DNA from: Elizabethkingia meningoseptica_A
GTDB taxonomy: Bacteria > Bacteroidota > Bacteroidia > Flavobacteriales > Weeksellaceae
Length of the DNA stretch: 64,000 nt
Assembly (NCBI RefSeq): GCF_045762675.1
Contig: NZ_JBJDLK010000001.1
Location: 124,001-188,000 of the forward strand
Direction of reading: 5' to 3'
Shown in pieces: positions 9,201 to 18,127 of the stretch. The position numbers were made by a program, and so were the translations under genes. The notes below the pieces were generated by a model that was not told the DNA's origin, did no database searches, and saw only the letters and a list, made by a program, of their open reading frames with translations. Numbering within the stretch: the stretch's first letter is position 1; each line of letters opens with the position of its first letter.

Positions 9201-10061
9201 TTATCCGTTACTCAGGAAAAGCTCAATTGTTTTTTGGGTTTCCGCAACATCATGTACACGAAGTATCTTAGCACCTTTATGTAATAATTTAAGATGTAAA
9301 TTCTGGGTTTCTTCTACAATTTCCAATGGTGATTTTCCTACAGATTTATAAATAAAAGATTTTCTGGATATACCAATCAGAAGGGGCCATTTTCCAAAAC
9401 CAAAATATTCGGCTTCTTCAGCCATCTGATATTGGTCTTCAATAGTTTTTCCAAAACCGAATCCCGGATCCAGTATAATATCATGCACTCTTAATTCTGT
9501 GAGTTCATGAACTTTTTCTGAGAAAAAACGATTGATGTTTAGGATGATATCCTGATGTTTTATCTTGTCGTGCATTTGTCCAAAGCTTGGATTTATATGC
9601 ATAAGGATATATGGAAGTCCTGTTCTCGCAACAGTTTCAAACATATGGGGGTCAAACTGCCCGCCGGAAATATCATTAATAATATCCATACCCTCATCTG
9701 CGGCATACTGTACCGTATCTGCATAAAATGTATCTACAGAAATCAGTGTTTCCGGAAATTCCTTTTTTAGCTGAGATATAACCTTTCCTAAACGTTCAGT
9801 TTCCTCCTTGGCGGTAATCTGCTTTGAATTAGGGTTGGTGGATTGTGGACCGATATCAATAATTGATGCACCCTCTGAAATCATTTTTTCAGCATGATGT
9901 AAAGCCGATTTTTCCTGATTAAATTTCCCTCCATCCGAGAAAGAGTCCGGAGTAAGGTTCAGAATTCCCATGATGAGGGGTTTTTCCAGGGAAATTAATT
10001 TTCCACGGCAATTGATGCTAAAGTTTTGATCGTTAGAAAGTTGTTTTTTATAAGTGTTCAT
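9201..10061 (-). CDS. folP: Dihydropteroate synthase
   Basis: This 286-residue TIM-barrel enzyme condenses p-aminobenzoate with 6-hydroxymethyl-dihydropterin pyrophosphate in folate synthesis and is the sulfonamide target. Visible signatures are MGILNLTPDSFSDGG with the flexible pterin/PABA loop, IIDIGPQSTNP, and the C-terminal LRVHDVAET segment. The barrel motifs are intact and length is normal. It is divergent from the DUF1599 gene, with 53 bases between the start codons. Confidence 0.93.
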   Translation of the reverse strand: MNTYKKQLSNDQNFSINCRGKLISLEKPLIMGILNLTPDSFSDGGKFNQEKSALHHAEKMISEGASIIDIGPQSTNPNSKQITAKEETERLGKVISQLKKEFPETLISVDTFYADTVQYAADEGMDIINDISGGQFDPHMFETVARTGLPYILMHINPSFGQMHDKIKHQDIILNINRFFSEKVHELTELRVHDIILDPGFGFGKTIEDQYQMAEEAEYFGFGKWPLLIGISRKSFIYKSVGKSPLEIVEETQNLHLKLLHKGAKILRVHDVAETQKTIELFLSNG

Positions 10062-10088
10062 CAGCTTTTTCGCTTTGGGCTAAATTTG

Positions 10089-10096
10089 TATCTTTG
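10089..10096 (+). promoter_or_regulatory. Bacteroidetes -7 box for the DUF1599 operon
   Basis: TATCTTTG fits TAnnTTTG and lies 18 bases before the ATG at 10115. A second match, TAAATTTG, sits immediately before it at 10081-10088. Confidence 0.6.
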
Positions 10097-10114
10097 GCAT
10101 TAGAACGCTAATTT

Positions 10115-10651
10115 ATGCAAAATACAGCAATTCAGTTTGACGAGGTAATCACCGAATGCAGGGATTTATTCAGTAAGAAAATGAAAGACTACGGAGCCGC
10201 GTGGAGGGTACTACGCCCGAGCTCTATTACAGATCAGATTTATATAAAAGTAAACCGTATCCGCACATTGCAGATGACCACTGTGAAAATGGTTGATGAA
10301 GATGAAAGAGATGAATTTATTGCGATTGTAAATTATTCTATCATTGGATTGATCCAGCTGGAAAAAGGACTTTCAGAATCTCTGGATGATGATCATGAAA
10401 ATATTCAGCAGCGATATGATTATTATGCAAACGAAGCTAAAGAGCTTATGATGCGTAAAAACCATGATTACGGAGAAGCATGGCGTGAAATGAGAATATC
10501 TTCAATTACAGATTTAATCTATCAGAAAGTATTACGTACGAAGCAGATTGAAGATAATCAGGGGAAAACACTGGTTTCGGAAGGCTTGGATGCCAATTAT
10601 TTTGATATGCTGAACTACGCTGTTTTCTGTTTAATCAAGTTACAGGATTAA
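10115..10651 (+). CDS. DUF1599 (nucleotide modification-associated domain 1) protein, internally duplicated
   Basis: This 178-residue protein contains two copies of the same motif block: KMKDYGAAWRVLRPSSITDQ in the first half and KNHDYGEAWREMRISSITDL in the second, each followed by a (Y)xKVxRxxxLQ-like helix. DUF1599 is a small all-alpha domain associated by comparative genomics with nucleotide handling; no reaction has been shown to my knowledge. The neighbouring folP, DoxX-like and tpiA arrangement suggests a conserved core locus in Flavobacteria. Confidence 0.8.
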   Translation: MQNTAIQFDEVITECRDLFSKKMKDYGAAWRVLRPSSITDQIYIKVNRIRTLQMTTVKMVDEDERDEFIAIVNYSIIGLIQLEKGLSESLDDDHENIQQRYDYYANEAKELMMRKNHDYGEAWREMRISSITDLIYQKVLRTKQIEDNQGKTLVSEGLDANYFDMLNYAVFCLIKLQD

Positions 10652-10697
10652 TTCAAAAATAAAAATCATAAGCTGGTAATTTATAATAATTAATGAG

Positions 10698-11783
10698 ATG
10701 AGAAAAATTATAAGAATTTTTGTAGCAATAGTTTTCATAATATCCGGCTTTGTAAAAGCGGTGGACCCGGTAGGTTTTTCTTTTAAACTTGAAGAATACT
10801 TTTCGCCTTCCGTATTCAATATGCCGTTTCTGGAAAAACTGGCATTACCCATTGCAATATTGGTTGTTACAGTGGAGCTTCTTTTAGGCGTATTGCTACT
10901 GTTAAAAATCAGAATTAAGCGGACACTGATTTCACTCCTGGTAATTTGTATATTCTTTGCATTTCTTACTTTTTATTCCGCTTATTTTAACGTCGTAACA
11001 GACTGCGGGTGCTTTGGTGATGCCTTGAAAATGACCCCATGGACTTCCTTTGCCAAAGACATGGTATTGCTGGTACTTATTGTTGTTTTACTGAAGTTAT
11101 ACAAGCATGACGAGAGTAATGTCGTTCATTTCCTGAAGAGTGGCTTTCCAAAAGTGACGTTGTTCCTTCTGAGCTGCATTTTTCTTACCGTTATTGTTCT
11201 TAAAGGTACCTTTGGAGAACCTTATATAGATTTCAGAGACTATAAAATCGGAACCGATCTGAAAGCTGAAAAAGCAAAAATAGAAGCCAACCCTTCTGTA
11301 TACGAGGTAATATATACACTTAAAAATACCAAAACCGGACAAGAAAAAGTAATGTCGCAGGATGAATATCTTTCAACCAATATCTGGGAAGATAAAAACT
11401 GGCAGATAGAATCAGATAAAACAAAAGATAAGCTGAAAAAGCAAGGCTATGACTCTACAATAAAGAACTTTAAAATTACCGATTCCGAAGGACAGGATAT
11501 AACCGATAAAATTCTTAACGAACCAAGAGTTGTTATCGTTTTTACCTATAAACCGGAAAAGCTGTCCAAAGATCTTATCAATAATATAGAAGCAGGGCTG
11601 CTGGCAAGAAAGTCCAATGTATATGCTGTATCTACCCAGCCCGATACTTTTACAAAAGTACCTCACGGAACAATGGACGGAACGGCGATTAAAACAATTG
11701 CACGAAGTAATCCTTTTGTACTTATTCTTGAAAATGGAAAAATAGTTTTCAAGCAGGAAGCAAAAGATTATTTTAATAACTAA
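10698..11783 (+). CDS. BT_3928 family DoxX/MauE-like membrane protein
   Basis: This 361-residue protein starts with four transmembrane helices in the DoxX/MauE style, with TDCGCFGDALK between helices three and four, a cysteine motif typical of MauE-like thiol-handling membrane proteins. A further helix near residue 155 leads into a C-terminal soluble region (about 180-361) that ends in a thioredoxin-like stretch (NPFVLILENGKIVFK) without an obvious CxxC. It follows DUF1599 by 46 bases and is followed by the TerB-like gene. A thiol redox role is inferred. Confidence 0.75.
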   Translation: MRKIIRIFVAIVFIISGFVKAVDPVGFSFKLEEYFSPSVFNMPFLEKLALPIAILVVTVELLLGVLLLLKIRIKRTLISLLVICIFFAFLTFYSAYFNVVTDCGCFGDALKMTPWTSFAKDMVLLVLIVVLLKLYKHDESNVVHFLKSGFPKVTLFLLSCIFLTVIVLKGTFGEPYIDFRDYKIGTDLKAEKAKIEANPSVYEVIYTLKNTKTGQEKVMSQDEYLSTNIWEDKNWQIESDKTKDKLKKQGYDSTIKNFKITDSEGQDITDKILNEPRVVIVFTYKPEKLSKDLINNIEAGLLARKSNVYAVSTQPDTFTKVPHGTMDGTAIKTIARSNPFVLILENGKIVFKQEAKDYFNN

Positions 11784-11804
11784 ATTTGAAAAAGATAATA
11801 AACA

Positions 11805-12158
11805 ATGACACATAAATCAAATAAATCAATCGCAGGATATCACCTGTTAATGATTCTTTCTGCAGTAGATTATAAATTTCACCCTGAAGAAGAAAAAGTA
11901 ATCAAAGAATATATTGAAGACGAATTTCCGTTCTTCGTAAGCCTTGATGCTGAAACCGAAGTTATAGCAGGATTAAGTCCTGGTGAATGGGAAAAACATT
12001 TTGAATTCCATGCACAGTGTTTTTATGATGATTCTACGGAAAAAGAACGAAAAGACTTCCGTCAGTTTGCCAAAAAATTAATCAAAGCGAATGATGAAGT
12101 AAGTGAAGAAGAACATCAGTTCTATACTCTAATGAAATCTATCTGGAAAATGAATTAA
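11805..12158 (+). CDS. TerB-like helical protein
   Basis: This 117-residue acidic protein is probably all alpha-helical. The pattern AGYHLLMILSAVDYKFHPEEEKVIKEYI resembles the TerB-like fold, where the acidic motif after a helix binds metal. It lies 21 bases after the BT_3928 gene and ahead of the oligopeptidase B gene. No other ter genes are nearby, so a tellurite role is not implied. Function unknown. Confidence 0.6.
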   Translation: MTHKSNKSIAGYHLLMILSAVDYKFHPEEEKVIKEYIEDEFPFFVSLDAETEVIAGLSPGEWEKHFEFHAQCFYDDSTEKERKDFRQFAKKLIKANDEVSEEEHQFYTLMKSIWKMN

Positions 12159-12205
12159 ACTTGTCCGGATTAACACCTCAAATAACACATCAACAAAATA
12201 TTAAT

Positions 12206-14332
12206 ATGAAAAAAAAATACCTGGGATTACTACTTATGGGGACTACGATATTACAGGCTCAGCAATTTCCGGATCTTAAAGCACCGGTTGCAGAAAAGCA
12301 GGAACATATCCGCGATATTCACGGAGATAAAGTAAATGATCCGTATTACTGGATGATCGACTATTTCAAAAAAGGAAAAGACTCTACAAAGGTTGTTGAC
12401 TATCTGAAAGCTGAAAATACTTATTGGACAGCTATGATGAAAGATACAGAACCATTCAGGGAGCAGCTTTTTCAGGAAATGAAAGCCAGAATTAAAGAAA
12501 AAGATGAGTCTGTTCCTGTATTCATAAAGGGATATTATTACTATACCCGTACAGAAACCGGAAAACAGTATTTCAAGTATTGTAGAAAGAAAGGGAACCT
12601 TAATGCTCCTGAAGAAATTCTTCTCGATGTAGATAAGCTTGCGGAAGGACATGCTTATTTTTCAGCCGGAGGCTTTAGCATTAGCCCCGATAACAATAAG
12701 ATGATTTACGGCGTAGATAATGTTTCCAGAAGACAATATAAGCTTTTCCTGAAAGACTTATCTACCGGAAAAACTACAGATCTGGGAATTCAGAATACCA
12801 CAGGAGGTGCAACCTGGGCTAATGATAATAAAACCATATTCTACACCTCCAAGAATCCGGAAACACTGCTCACTGAGAAAATTTACAGACATACTTTGGG
12901 AACAGATCCATCCAAGGATGTAGCGGTTTATGAAGAAAAAGATAAAAGTAACTATATCGGCGTAGGTAAATCCAAGAATGAAAAATTCATTATGATTTAT
13001 TCCGGAGCCACAACATCTTCTGAAACCAGATATCTTGATGCCAATGATCCGAATGGTACATTTAAAATTTTCCAGCCAAGGATTAAGGACGTGTTATATG
13101 ATGTAACACCTTTGGAAGATAAATTCCTGATTACTACTAACAAAGATGCACTTAATTTTAAAGTTGTAGAAGCTCCTTTAAATAAAACAGGTGTGGAAAA
13201 CTGGAAAGACTTTATTCCGCACAGAAAAGACGTGCTGATGGAAGGAATCAGTGAATTTAAAAACTATCTGGTTTTCAGTGAAAGACAAAACGGACTTACA
13301 CAGCTGGTTATTTATGACAGAAAAACAGGTAAGAAAGAATTTCTGAAGTTCGATGAAGCTGCTTATACGGTTTATCCGGCAGGAAACCCTGAATATAACA
13401 CCGATAACTTCCGTTTCGGATATACCTCTATGATTACCCCGAGTTCTCAGTTTGAACAGAATCTAAAAACAGGGGAAAGAACATTACTGAAACAACAGGA
13501 AGTATTAGGAGGTTATGATAAAAATAATTACGAAACCGAAAGACTTTTTGCAACCGCAACCGACGGAACCAAAATCCCTGTTTCCATAGTATATAAAAAA
13601 GGATTTAAGAAAGACGGTAAAGCGCCATTATTATTGTATGCATATGGGTCTTACGGAAGCTCAATGGATGCTGCTTTCAACAGTTCCCGACTTAGCCTTC
13701 TGAACAGAGGTTTTGCTTACGCAATTGCACATATCCGTGGTGGCCAGGAAATGGGAAGACAATGGTATGAAGATGGAAAAATGATGAAAAAGAAAAATAC
13801 ATTTACCGATTTCATTAATGCCGGAGAATATCTCGTAAATCAGAAATATACATCCCCGAAACATTTATATGCTCAGGGCGGAAGTGCTGGCGGCCTATTA
13901 ATGGGGGCTGTAGCCAATATGAAGCCTGAATTATGGAATGGTATAATCTCTCAGGTTCCGTTTGTAGATGTGGTGAATACCATGTTAGATGAAAGTATTC
14001 CGTTAACCACCAATGAATATGATGAATGGGGAAATCCTAACAATAAAGAGGCTTATTTCTATATGAAATCTTACTCCCCGTATGAAAATATAGAAAAGAA
14101 AAATTATCCGAATTTATTGGTGACAACAGGTTTACATGATTCTCAGGTACAGTATTTTGAGCCTGCAAAATGGGTAGCGAAACTGAGAGAGATGAAAACC
14201 GATAAAAATGTATTGTTACTAAAAACCGATATGGATTACGGACATGGAGGTGCTTCAGGAAGGTTTGATTATCTGAAAGACCTTGCATTGGTGTATGCAT
14301 TCATGTTTAAATTAGAAGGAATTAATAAATAA
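12206..14332 (+). CDS. ptrB: Oligopeptidase B (S9A prolyl oligopeptidase family), exported
   Basis: This 708-residue protein starts at the ATG at 12206, which gives a good signal peptide (MKKKYLGLLLMGTTILQAQ); an upstream in-frame TTG does not. A beta-propeller (about 50-420) precedes the alpha/beta-hydrolase domain with nucleophile elbow GGSAGG, catalytic aspartate in GLHDSQV and histidine in YGHGG. IRGGQEMGRQW is typical of the oligopeptidase B side of S9A rather than true prolyl endopeptidase. Oligopeptidase B cuts short peptides after Arg or Lys; that specificity is inferred. Most family members are cytosolic, so export is noteworthy but common in Bacteroidetes. Confidence 0.85.
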   Translation: MKKKYLGLLLMGTTILQAQQFPDLKAPVAEKQEHIRDIHGDKVNDPYYWMIDYFKKGKDSTKVVDYLKAENTYWTAMMKDTEPFREQLFQEMKARIKEKDESVPVFIKGYYYYTRTETGKQYFKYCRKKGNLNAPEEILLDVDKLAEGHAYFSAGGFSISPDNNKMIYGVDNVSRRQYKLFLKDLSTGKTTDLGIQNTTGGATWANDNKTIFYTSKNPETLLTEKIYRHTLGTDPSKDVAVYEEKDKSNYIGVGKSKNEKFIMIYSGATTSSETRYLDANDPNGTFKIFQPRIKDVLYDVTPLEDKFLITTNKDALNFKVVEAPLNKTGVENWKDFIPHRKDVLMEGISEFKNYLVFSERQNGLTQLVIYDRKTGKKEFLKFDEAAYTVYPAGNPEYNTDNFRFGYTSMITPSSQFEQNLKTGERTLLKQQEVLGGYDKNNYETERLFATATDGTKIPVSIVYKKGFKKDGKAPLLLYAYGSYGSSMDAAFNSSRLSLLNRGFAYAIAHIRGGQEMGRQWYEDGKMMKKKNTFTDFINAGEYLVNQKYTSPKHLYAQGGSAGGLLMGAVANMKPELWNGIISQVPFVDVVNTMLDESIPLTTNEYDEWGNPNNKEAYFYMKSYSPYENIEKKNYPNLLVTTGLHDSQVQYFEPAKWVAKLREMKTDKNVLLLKTDMDYGHGGASGRFDYLKDLALVYAFMFKLEGINK

Positions 14333-14481
14333 TAAATTTCGCAAATTATACAGATTTTGCAGATCAGTATAGTGAGTATAAAAAATCTGCTAAATCAAAC
14401 GAATCAGCGAGAGGCAAAAATATCCTGCAGATTTATTATTTAATATGTGAGAATAAAAATAAATAAAACAATATAAATCTT

Positions 14482-15240
14482 ATGAGAAAGAGAATCGTTG
14501 CCGGAAACTGGAAAATGAATAAAACCTATTCCGAAGCTCAGGATCTGATGAATCAGCTGGCTGCATATAAAAAAGGTAACACCACAAAATGTGAAGTTTA
14601 TATTGCGCCGCCGGCTCTTTATATTACTGCAGCTAAAAACATTTTCCCTAACAATGAAGTAGGTGTGTTTGCCCAGGATATGTCAGAACATACCAGCGGA
14701 GCTTATACCGGTGAGATTGCGGCAGATATGCTGGCATCTGTTAATGCAACGGGAGCTATTATAGGTCATTCTGAAAGAAGACAATATCATGGCGAAACCG
14801 ACAGCCACTGTAACAGAAAAGTAAAGTTAGCATTAGATAACGGTCTTGTTCCGATTTACTGCAACGGTGAGACACTGGAGCAGCGTAAAGCAGGACAGCA
14901 TTTTGAGGTGATTAAAAACCAGACTGAAGTAGCGCTTTTCACACTTACTGCAGAAGAAATAAAGAAAGTTGTAATCGCTTACGAACCTGTGTGGGCTATT
15001 GGTACAGGTGAGACCGCTACACCAGATCAGGCACAGGAAATTCATGCACACATCCGTTCGCTTATTGCTTCAAAATACGGACAGGAAGTAGCTGATGAAA
15101 TATCTATCCTTTACGGCGGAAGCGTGAAACCGGATAATGCAAAAGAAATTTTCTCAAAACCGGATGTAGACGGAGGCCTTATCGGTGGAGCTGCATTAAA
15201 GCTTGAAGATTTTACAACAATCATCAAGGCATTTGATTAG
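14482..15240 (+). CDS. tpiA: Triosephosphate isomerase
   Basis: This 252-residue glycolytic enzyme interconverts dihydroxyacetone phosphate and glyceraldehyde 3-phosphate. The N-terminal GNWKMN holds the substrate lysine, IIGHSERR the catalytic histidine, and AYEPVWAIGTG the catalytic glutamate plus flexible loop. YGGSVKP and GGLIGGAAL complete the phosphate-binding site. Length is normal and all key residues are present. Confidence 0.97.
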   Translation: MRKRIVAGNWKMNKTYSEAQDLMNQLAAYKKGNTTKCEVYIAPPALYITAAKNIFPNNEVGVFAQDMSEHTSGAYTGEIAADMLASVNATGAIIGHSERRQYHGETDSHCNRKVKLALDNGLVPIYCNGETLEQRKAGQHFEVIKNQTEVALFTLTAEEIKKVVIAYEPVWAIGTGETATPDQAQEIHAHIRSLIASKYGQEVADEISILYGGSVKPDNAKEIFSKPDVDGGLIGGAALKLEDFTTIIKAFD

Positions 15241-15286
15241 AAACTGCTTTTTCTGTCGGATTATAAAACTTTAAATCCCTGAAGCT

Positions 15287-16147
15287 ATGAAGCGACTATT
15301 TTCATTTACAGTGTTATTAGGATTTGGCATTCTTATAAATGCACAGGTTCCGGGAGCAAACAGATTCTTTTATGAATTGACATTCAAAGCAAAAAAAGAT
15401 GCACCTGAAACAGAAAAGGTAATGACGATTCTGGATGTTGCTTCAGACCGGTCGGTATACAGGGATTTTACAATTCCATCTCAGGATTCTGTAGCAAAAG
15501 AACAATATCAGGCATTAAAGAAGAGTAGCCCTGCCATGCTGGCCATTCTCCCCAATAAGCTGGCAAAGCCTGTGTTTCCATGGAGGATAACCAAACTCTA
15601 TCCGGAAATGAAGGAAATTTATCAGGAGTATTTTATTGATGCTAATTATCAGTATACTTTTGAGCATAAATTTAACTGGAAGATATTATCCGATAAAAAG
15701 AAAATATCAGCCTACAATTGTCAGAATGCCTCAGTAGAATTCGGCGGAAGAAAATGGAACGCTTGGTTTACAACAGAAATTCCGATTCAGGACGGACCAT
15801 ATAAATTTTATGGTTTGCCCGGTCTGATCGTGAAAATAGAAGATGAAGCCAAAGAATACAGCTGGGAACTCAAAGGAAACAAAAAGCTGGATAATTTTGA
15901 GGAATATTCATTTGCGGAATTGCTTTTTCCTAATAGAAAAAAAGTGATAGATACCTCCAAAGAAAAATTTATGAAACTACAATCGGGTTTTAAAAATGAT
16001 CCTTTAAGCAGTATGAGAGGTGTTTTTCCAGCGGAAATGATGAGCATGCCTTTTGACGGTAATATGACGCTTCGTGATTTTCTGAATGACCAGGAGAAAC
16101 AGCTTAAGAAAATGTATAGTACAGAAAATCCGATAGAACTTAAGTAA
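15287..16147 (+). CDS. GLPGLI family protein, secreted
   Basis: This 286-residue protein has a signal peptide ending near LINAQV. It contains the diagnostic GLPGLIVKI motif after the PYKFY segment, which defines this Bacteroidetes family of exported proteins. The rest is beta-rich. Function of the family is unknown. It follows tpiA by 46 bases and precedes prmA, separated by a small hairpin. Confidence 0.85.
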   Translation: MKRLFSFTVLLGFGILINAQVPGANRFFYELTFKAKKDAPETEKVMTILDVASDRSVYRDFTIPSQDSVAKEQYQALKKSSPAMLAILPNKLAKPVFPWRITKLYPEMKEIYQEYFIDANYQYTFEHKFNWKILSDKKKISAYNCQNASVEFGGRKWNAWFTTEIPIQDGPYKFYGLPGLIVKIEDEAKEYSWELKGNKKLDNFEEYSFAELLFPNRKKVIDTSKEKFMKLQSGFKNDPLSSMRGVFPAEMMSMPFDGNMTLRDFLNDQEKQLKKMYSTENPIELK

Positions 16148-16154
16148 TTAATTT

Positions 16155-16170
16155 ATTGGGCTTGCCCAAT
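16155..16170 (+). other. Small intergenic hairpin before prmA
   Basis: ATTGGGCTTGCCCAAT is a perfect hairpin with a two-base loop, followed by AT-rich sequence but no long T-run. It may stabilise the upstream transcript or attenuate it. Confidence 0.4.
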
Positions 16171-16183
16171 TAAAATAATATAA

Positions 16184-17011
16184 ATGACACAATATTTAGA
16201 ATTCGATTTTAAAATAGAACCTGTAGAGCCTTGGAATGAAATTCTGATGGCTGAACTGATAGAGCAGGGATTTGACAGTTTTACAGAAAATCCAGACGGA
16301 ATACTTGCTTATATTCAGGCAGACCTTCTGAATGAAGAAGAGCTTAAGCAGCAATGGCTGCTGAACCACGATGAGGTAAAGATCTCGTATACCTATAAGG
16401 AAATGCCTAATATTAACTGGAATGAAGAGTGGGAAAAGAACTTTCAGCCAATTAATATTGAAGATAAAGTACTTATCCGTGCAGAGTTTCACGAATCTCA
16501 GGGACTGGAAGAAGAAATCATTATTCAGCCAAAAATGTCTTTCGGAACCGGACATCACGCAACAACATATCTAATGATTCAGCAGATGATGGATATGGAC
16601 TTCAATGGAAAGAAAGTTCTGGATATGGGCTGCGGAACATCCGTTTTAGCAATCTATGCCAGGAAAAAAGGTGCAGCAGATGTTTTGGGAATAGATATTG
16701 ATGAATGGGCGGTGGAAAATTCCAGAGAAAATGCAGAACGTAATAACACACCTATGCGTGTAGAATTAGGAACAGCAGATAATCTGGGGCAGGAAAAATT
16801 CGATATTATTCTGGCAAATATCAACCGTAATATTCTTATCTCTGATATTCCAAGATATGTAGAAGTACTGGAAGAAGGAGGTTCTTTACTGCTTTCTGGT
16901 TTGTGTTTCTTCGATGTGGATGATATCATGCAGGTTTGTGAAGAACAAAAACTTCAGTTGCAGCGAAAACTACAAAGAGAAGAGTGGTGTTCCTTACTAC
17001 TGACTAAATAA
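16184..17011 (+). CDS. prmA: Ribosomal protein L11 methyltransferase
   Basis: This 275-residue SAM-dependent enzyme trimethylates lysines and the N-terminus of ribosomal protein L11. The N-terminal substrate-recognition domain (about 1-100) includes NEEWEKNFQP, followed by the linker signature MSFGTGHHATT and SAM motif I VLDMGCGTSVLAIYA. ILANINRNIL is the family's NPPY-like motif IV variant. Length is typical of Bacteroidetes PrmA. Confidence 0.95.
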   Translation: MTQYLEFDFKIEPVEPWNEILMAELIEQGFDSFTENPDGILAYIQADLLNEEELKQQWLLNHDEVKISYTYKEMPNINWNEEWEKNFQPINIEDKVLIRAEFHESQGLEEEIIIQPKMSFGTGHHATTYLMIQQMMDMDFNGKKVLDMGCGTSVLAIYARKKGAADVLGIDIDEWAVENSRENAERNNTPMRVELGTADNLGQEKFDIILANINRNILISDIPRYVEVLEEGGSLLLSGLCFFDVDDIMQVCEEQKLQLQRKLQREEWCSLLLTK

Positions 17012-17017
17012 TACCGG

Positions 17018-17045
17018 ACCGAATCTGTAAAGATTCGGTTTTTTC
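17018..17045 (+). terminator. Terminator after prmA
   Basis: Arms ACCGAATC and GATTCGGT around a six-base loop are followed by TTTTTC. Confidence 0.85.
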
Positions 17046-17062
17046 TTATATTTGGGGCATTA

Positions 17063-18016
17063 ATGATGATTATGAAAAAAACAATTTATTATTTTATTGC
17101 TCTGAATATCTCTACACTATATTTCGCCCAGAAAAATACAGCTGCTGTTGAAGTAACTTCCAAAGCACGCGAAGCTGCTGCTACTGCAGCAGCTGTAGCA
17201 GAACCCGCCGAAGAAGCTTATGAGAACTATGTCTTTCATAAAGAAGCAGGATCTACTGCTAAAGTATTTGTAGACCAAACCAATGTAAGAAGCTATCCGG
17301 GATTAACAGGAAGTGTTACCGATGCTCTGGCGGAAGGGACTTCTGTAAAAATTATTGAAGTTACCAATGTGATCGATCAGATTCAGGCAAGGGGTGCCAG
17401 ATGGTACAAAATACAATACAATAGTAAAGAAGGTTATATCTGGGGAGCAAACCTTAGTGTAGCGGGTAAGACTGTGGATGGCAAAGAAATATTATTCGGA
17501 ATCAGCGGAACACAAAGAATGACAGATATACAGGGGTCCACCTATGATGCACTAAAAGGAGAAGTAAAGGTCTTTGAAAAAGGTAAGATTTTAGCTTCAG
17601 CCGTTTTTGACGCAGGAACCATGGAGAATATGGCAGGAGCGGAGTTGACGGTAAATAAAACCAAAAATTTCAAAAACGTCAGCCATATTATTAGTGTATC
17701 TGTATCCGGAGAAGCTTGTGGTATTCCTACCTATGAGCAGAATTATTTTCTAAAAAACGATTTTTTAGTTGCATTGCCTATTCTGCAGTCAGTAGGGGAC
17801 GCAGGTATTTATTATCATTCCGAGGATTATGATTTTACAGGAAAAGTTCCGAATCAGTTTGTGAAGAAAACAGAAGAAGGTGAAAATCAGAATCCGGATA
17901 ATGAGGAATATAAAATGGACGGGTTTACCAGAACATCTGTTTACCAGTGGGACGGAGAACAGGTTTTAGAGATGTCTTCCAATACAAAGAAATTTAAAGG
18001 AAAAAAATTACAATAA
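17063..18016 (+). CDS. Secreted SH3b-domain protein
   Basis: This 317-residue protein has a signal peptide ending near LYFAQ; translation may begin at Met1 (17063) or Met4 (17072). An alanine-rich stretch follows. Residues about 70-135 form a bacterial SH3 domain (VFVDQTNVRSYPGLTGSVTD, then WYKIQYNSKEGYIWGANL). SH3b domains commonly bind peptidoglycan or peptides in the envelope. The C-terminal two-thirds is unfamiliar. It is monocistronic with a terminator at 18027-18053. Confidence 0.75.
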   Translation: MMIMKKTIYYFIALNISTLYFAQKNTAAVEVTSKAREAAATAAAVAEPAEEAYENYVFHKEAGSTAKVFVDQTNVRSYPGLTGSVTDALAEGTSVKIIEVTNVIDQIQARGARWYKIQYNSKEGYIWGANLSVAGKTVDGKEILFGISGTQRMTDIQGSTYDALKGEVKVFEKGKILASAVFDAGTMENMAGAELTVNKTKNFKNVSHIISVSVSGEACGIPTYEQNYFLKNDFLVALPILQSVGDAGIYYHSEDYDFTGKVPNQFVKKTEEGENQNPDNEEYKMDGFTRTSVYQWDGEQVLEMSSNTKKFKGKKLQ

Positions 18017-18026
18017 GTAAATAACC

Positions 18027-18053
18027 AAAACCGGAATTTTCTCCGGTTTTTTT
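18027..18053 (+). terminator. Terminator after the SH3b gene
   Basis: Stem AAAACCGGA/TCCGGTTTT followed by T7. Confidence 0.85.
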
Positions 18054-18072
18054 ATTTCAAAAGCCTAAAAAG

Positions 18073-18107
18073 AAAACCCTCACCGTTTTAAAAATCTGTG
18101 AGGGTTC
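18073..18107 (-). terminator. Terminator for the M23 peptidase gene
   Basis: Arms AACCCTCAC and GTGAGGGTT with a 16-base AT-rich loop. On the minus strand the stem is followed by T-rich sequence, consistent with ending the gene that stops at 18128. Confidence 0.75.
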
Positions 18108-18127
18108 TGTATTTTCAAAAATGATAT

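Noticed and set aside
12206..14332. The prolyl endopeptidase known from Flavobacterium meningosepticum
   Set aside because: The C-terminal motifs (GGSAGG, HDSQV, IRGGQEMGRQW) fit oligopeptidase B better than the known prolyl endopeptidase (GRSNGG).
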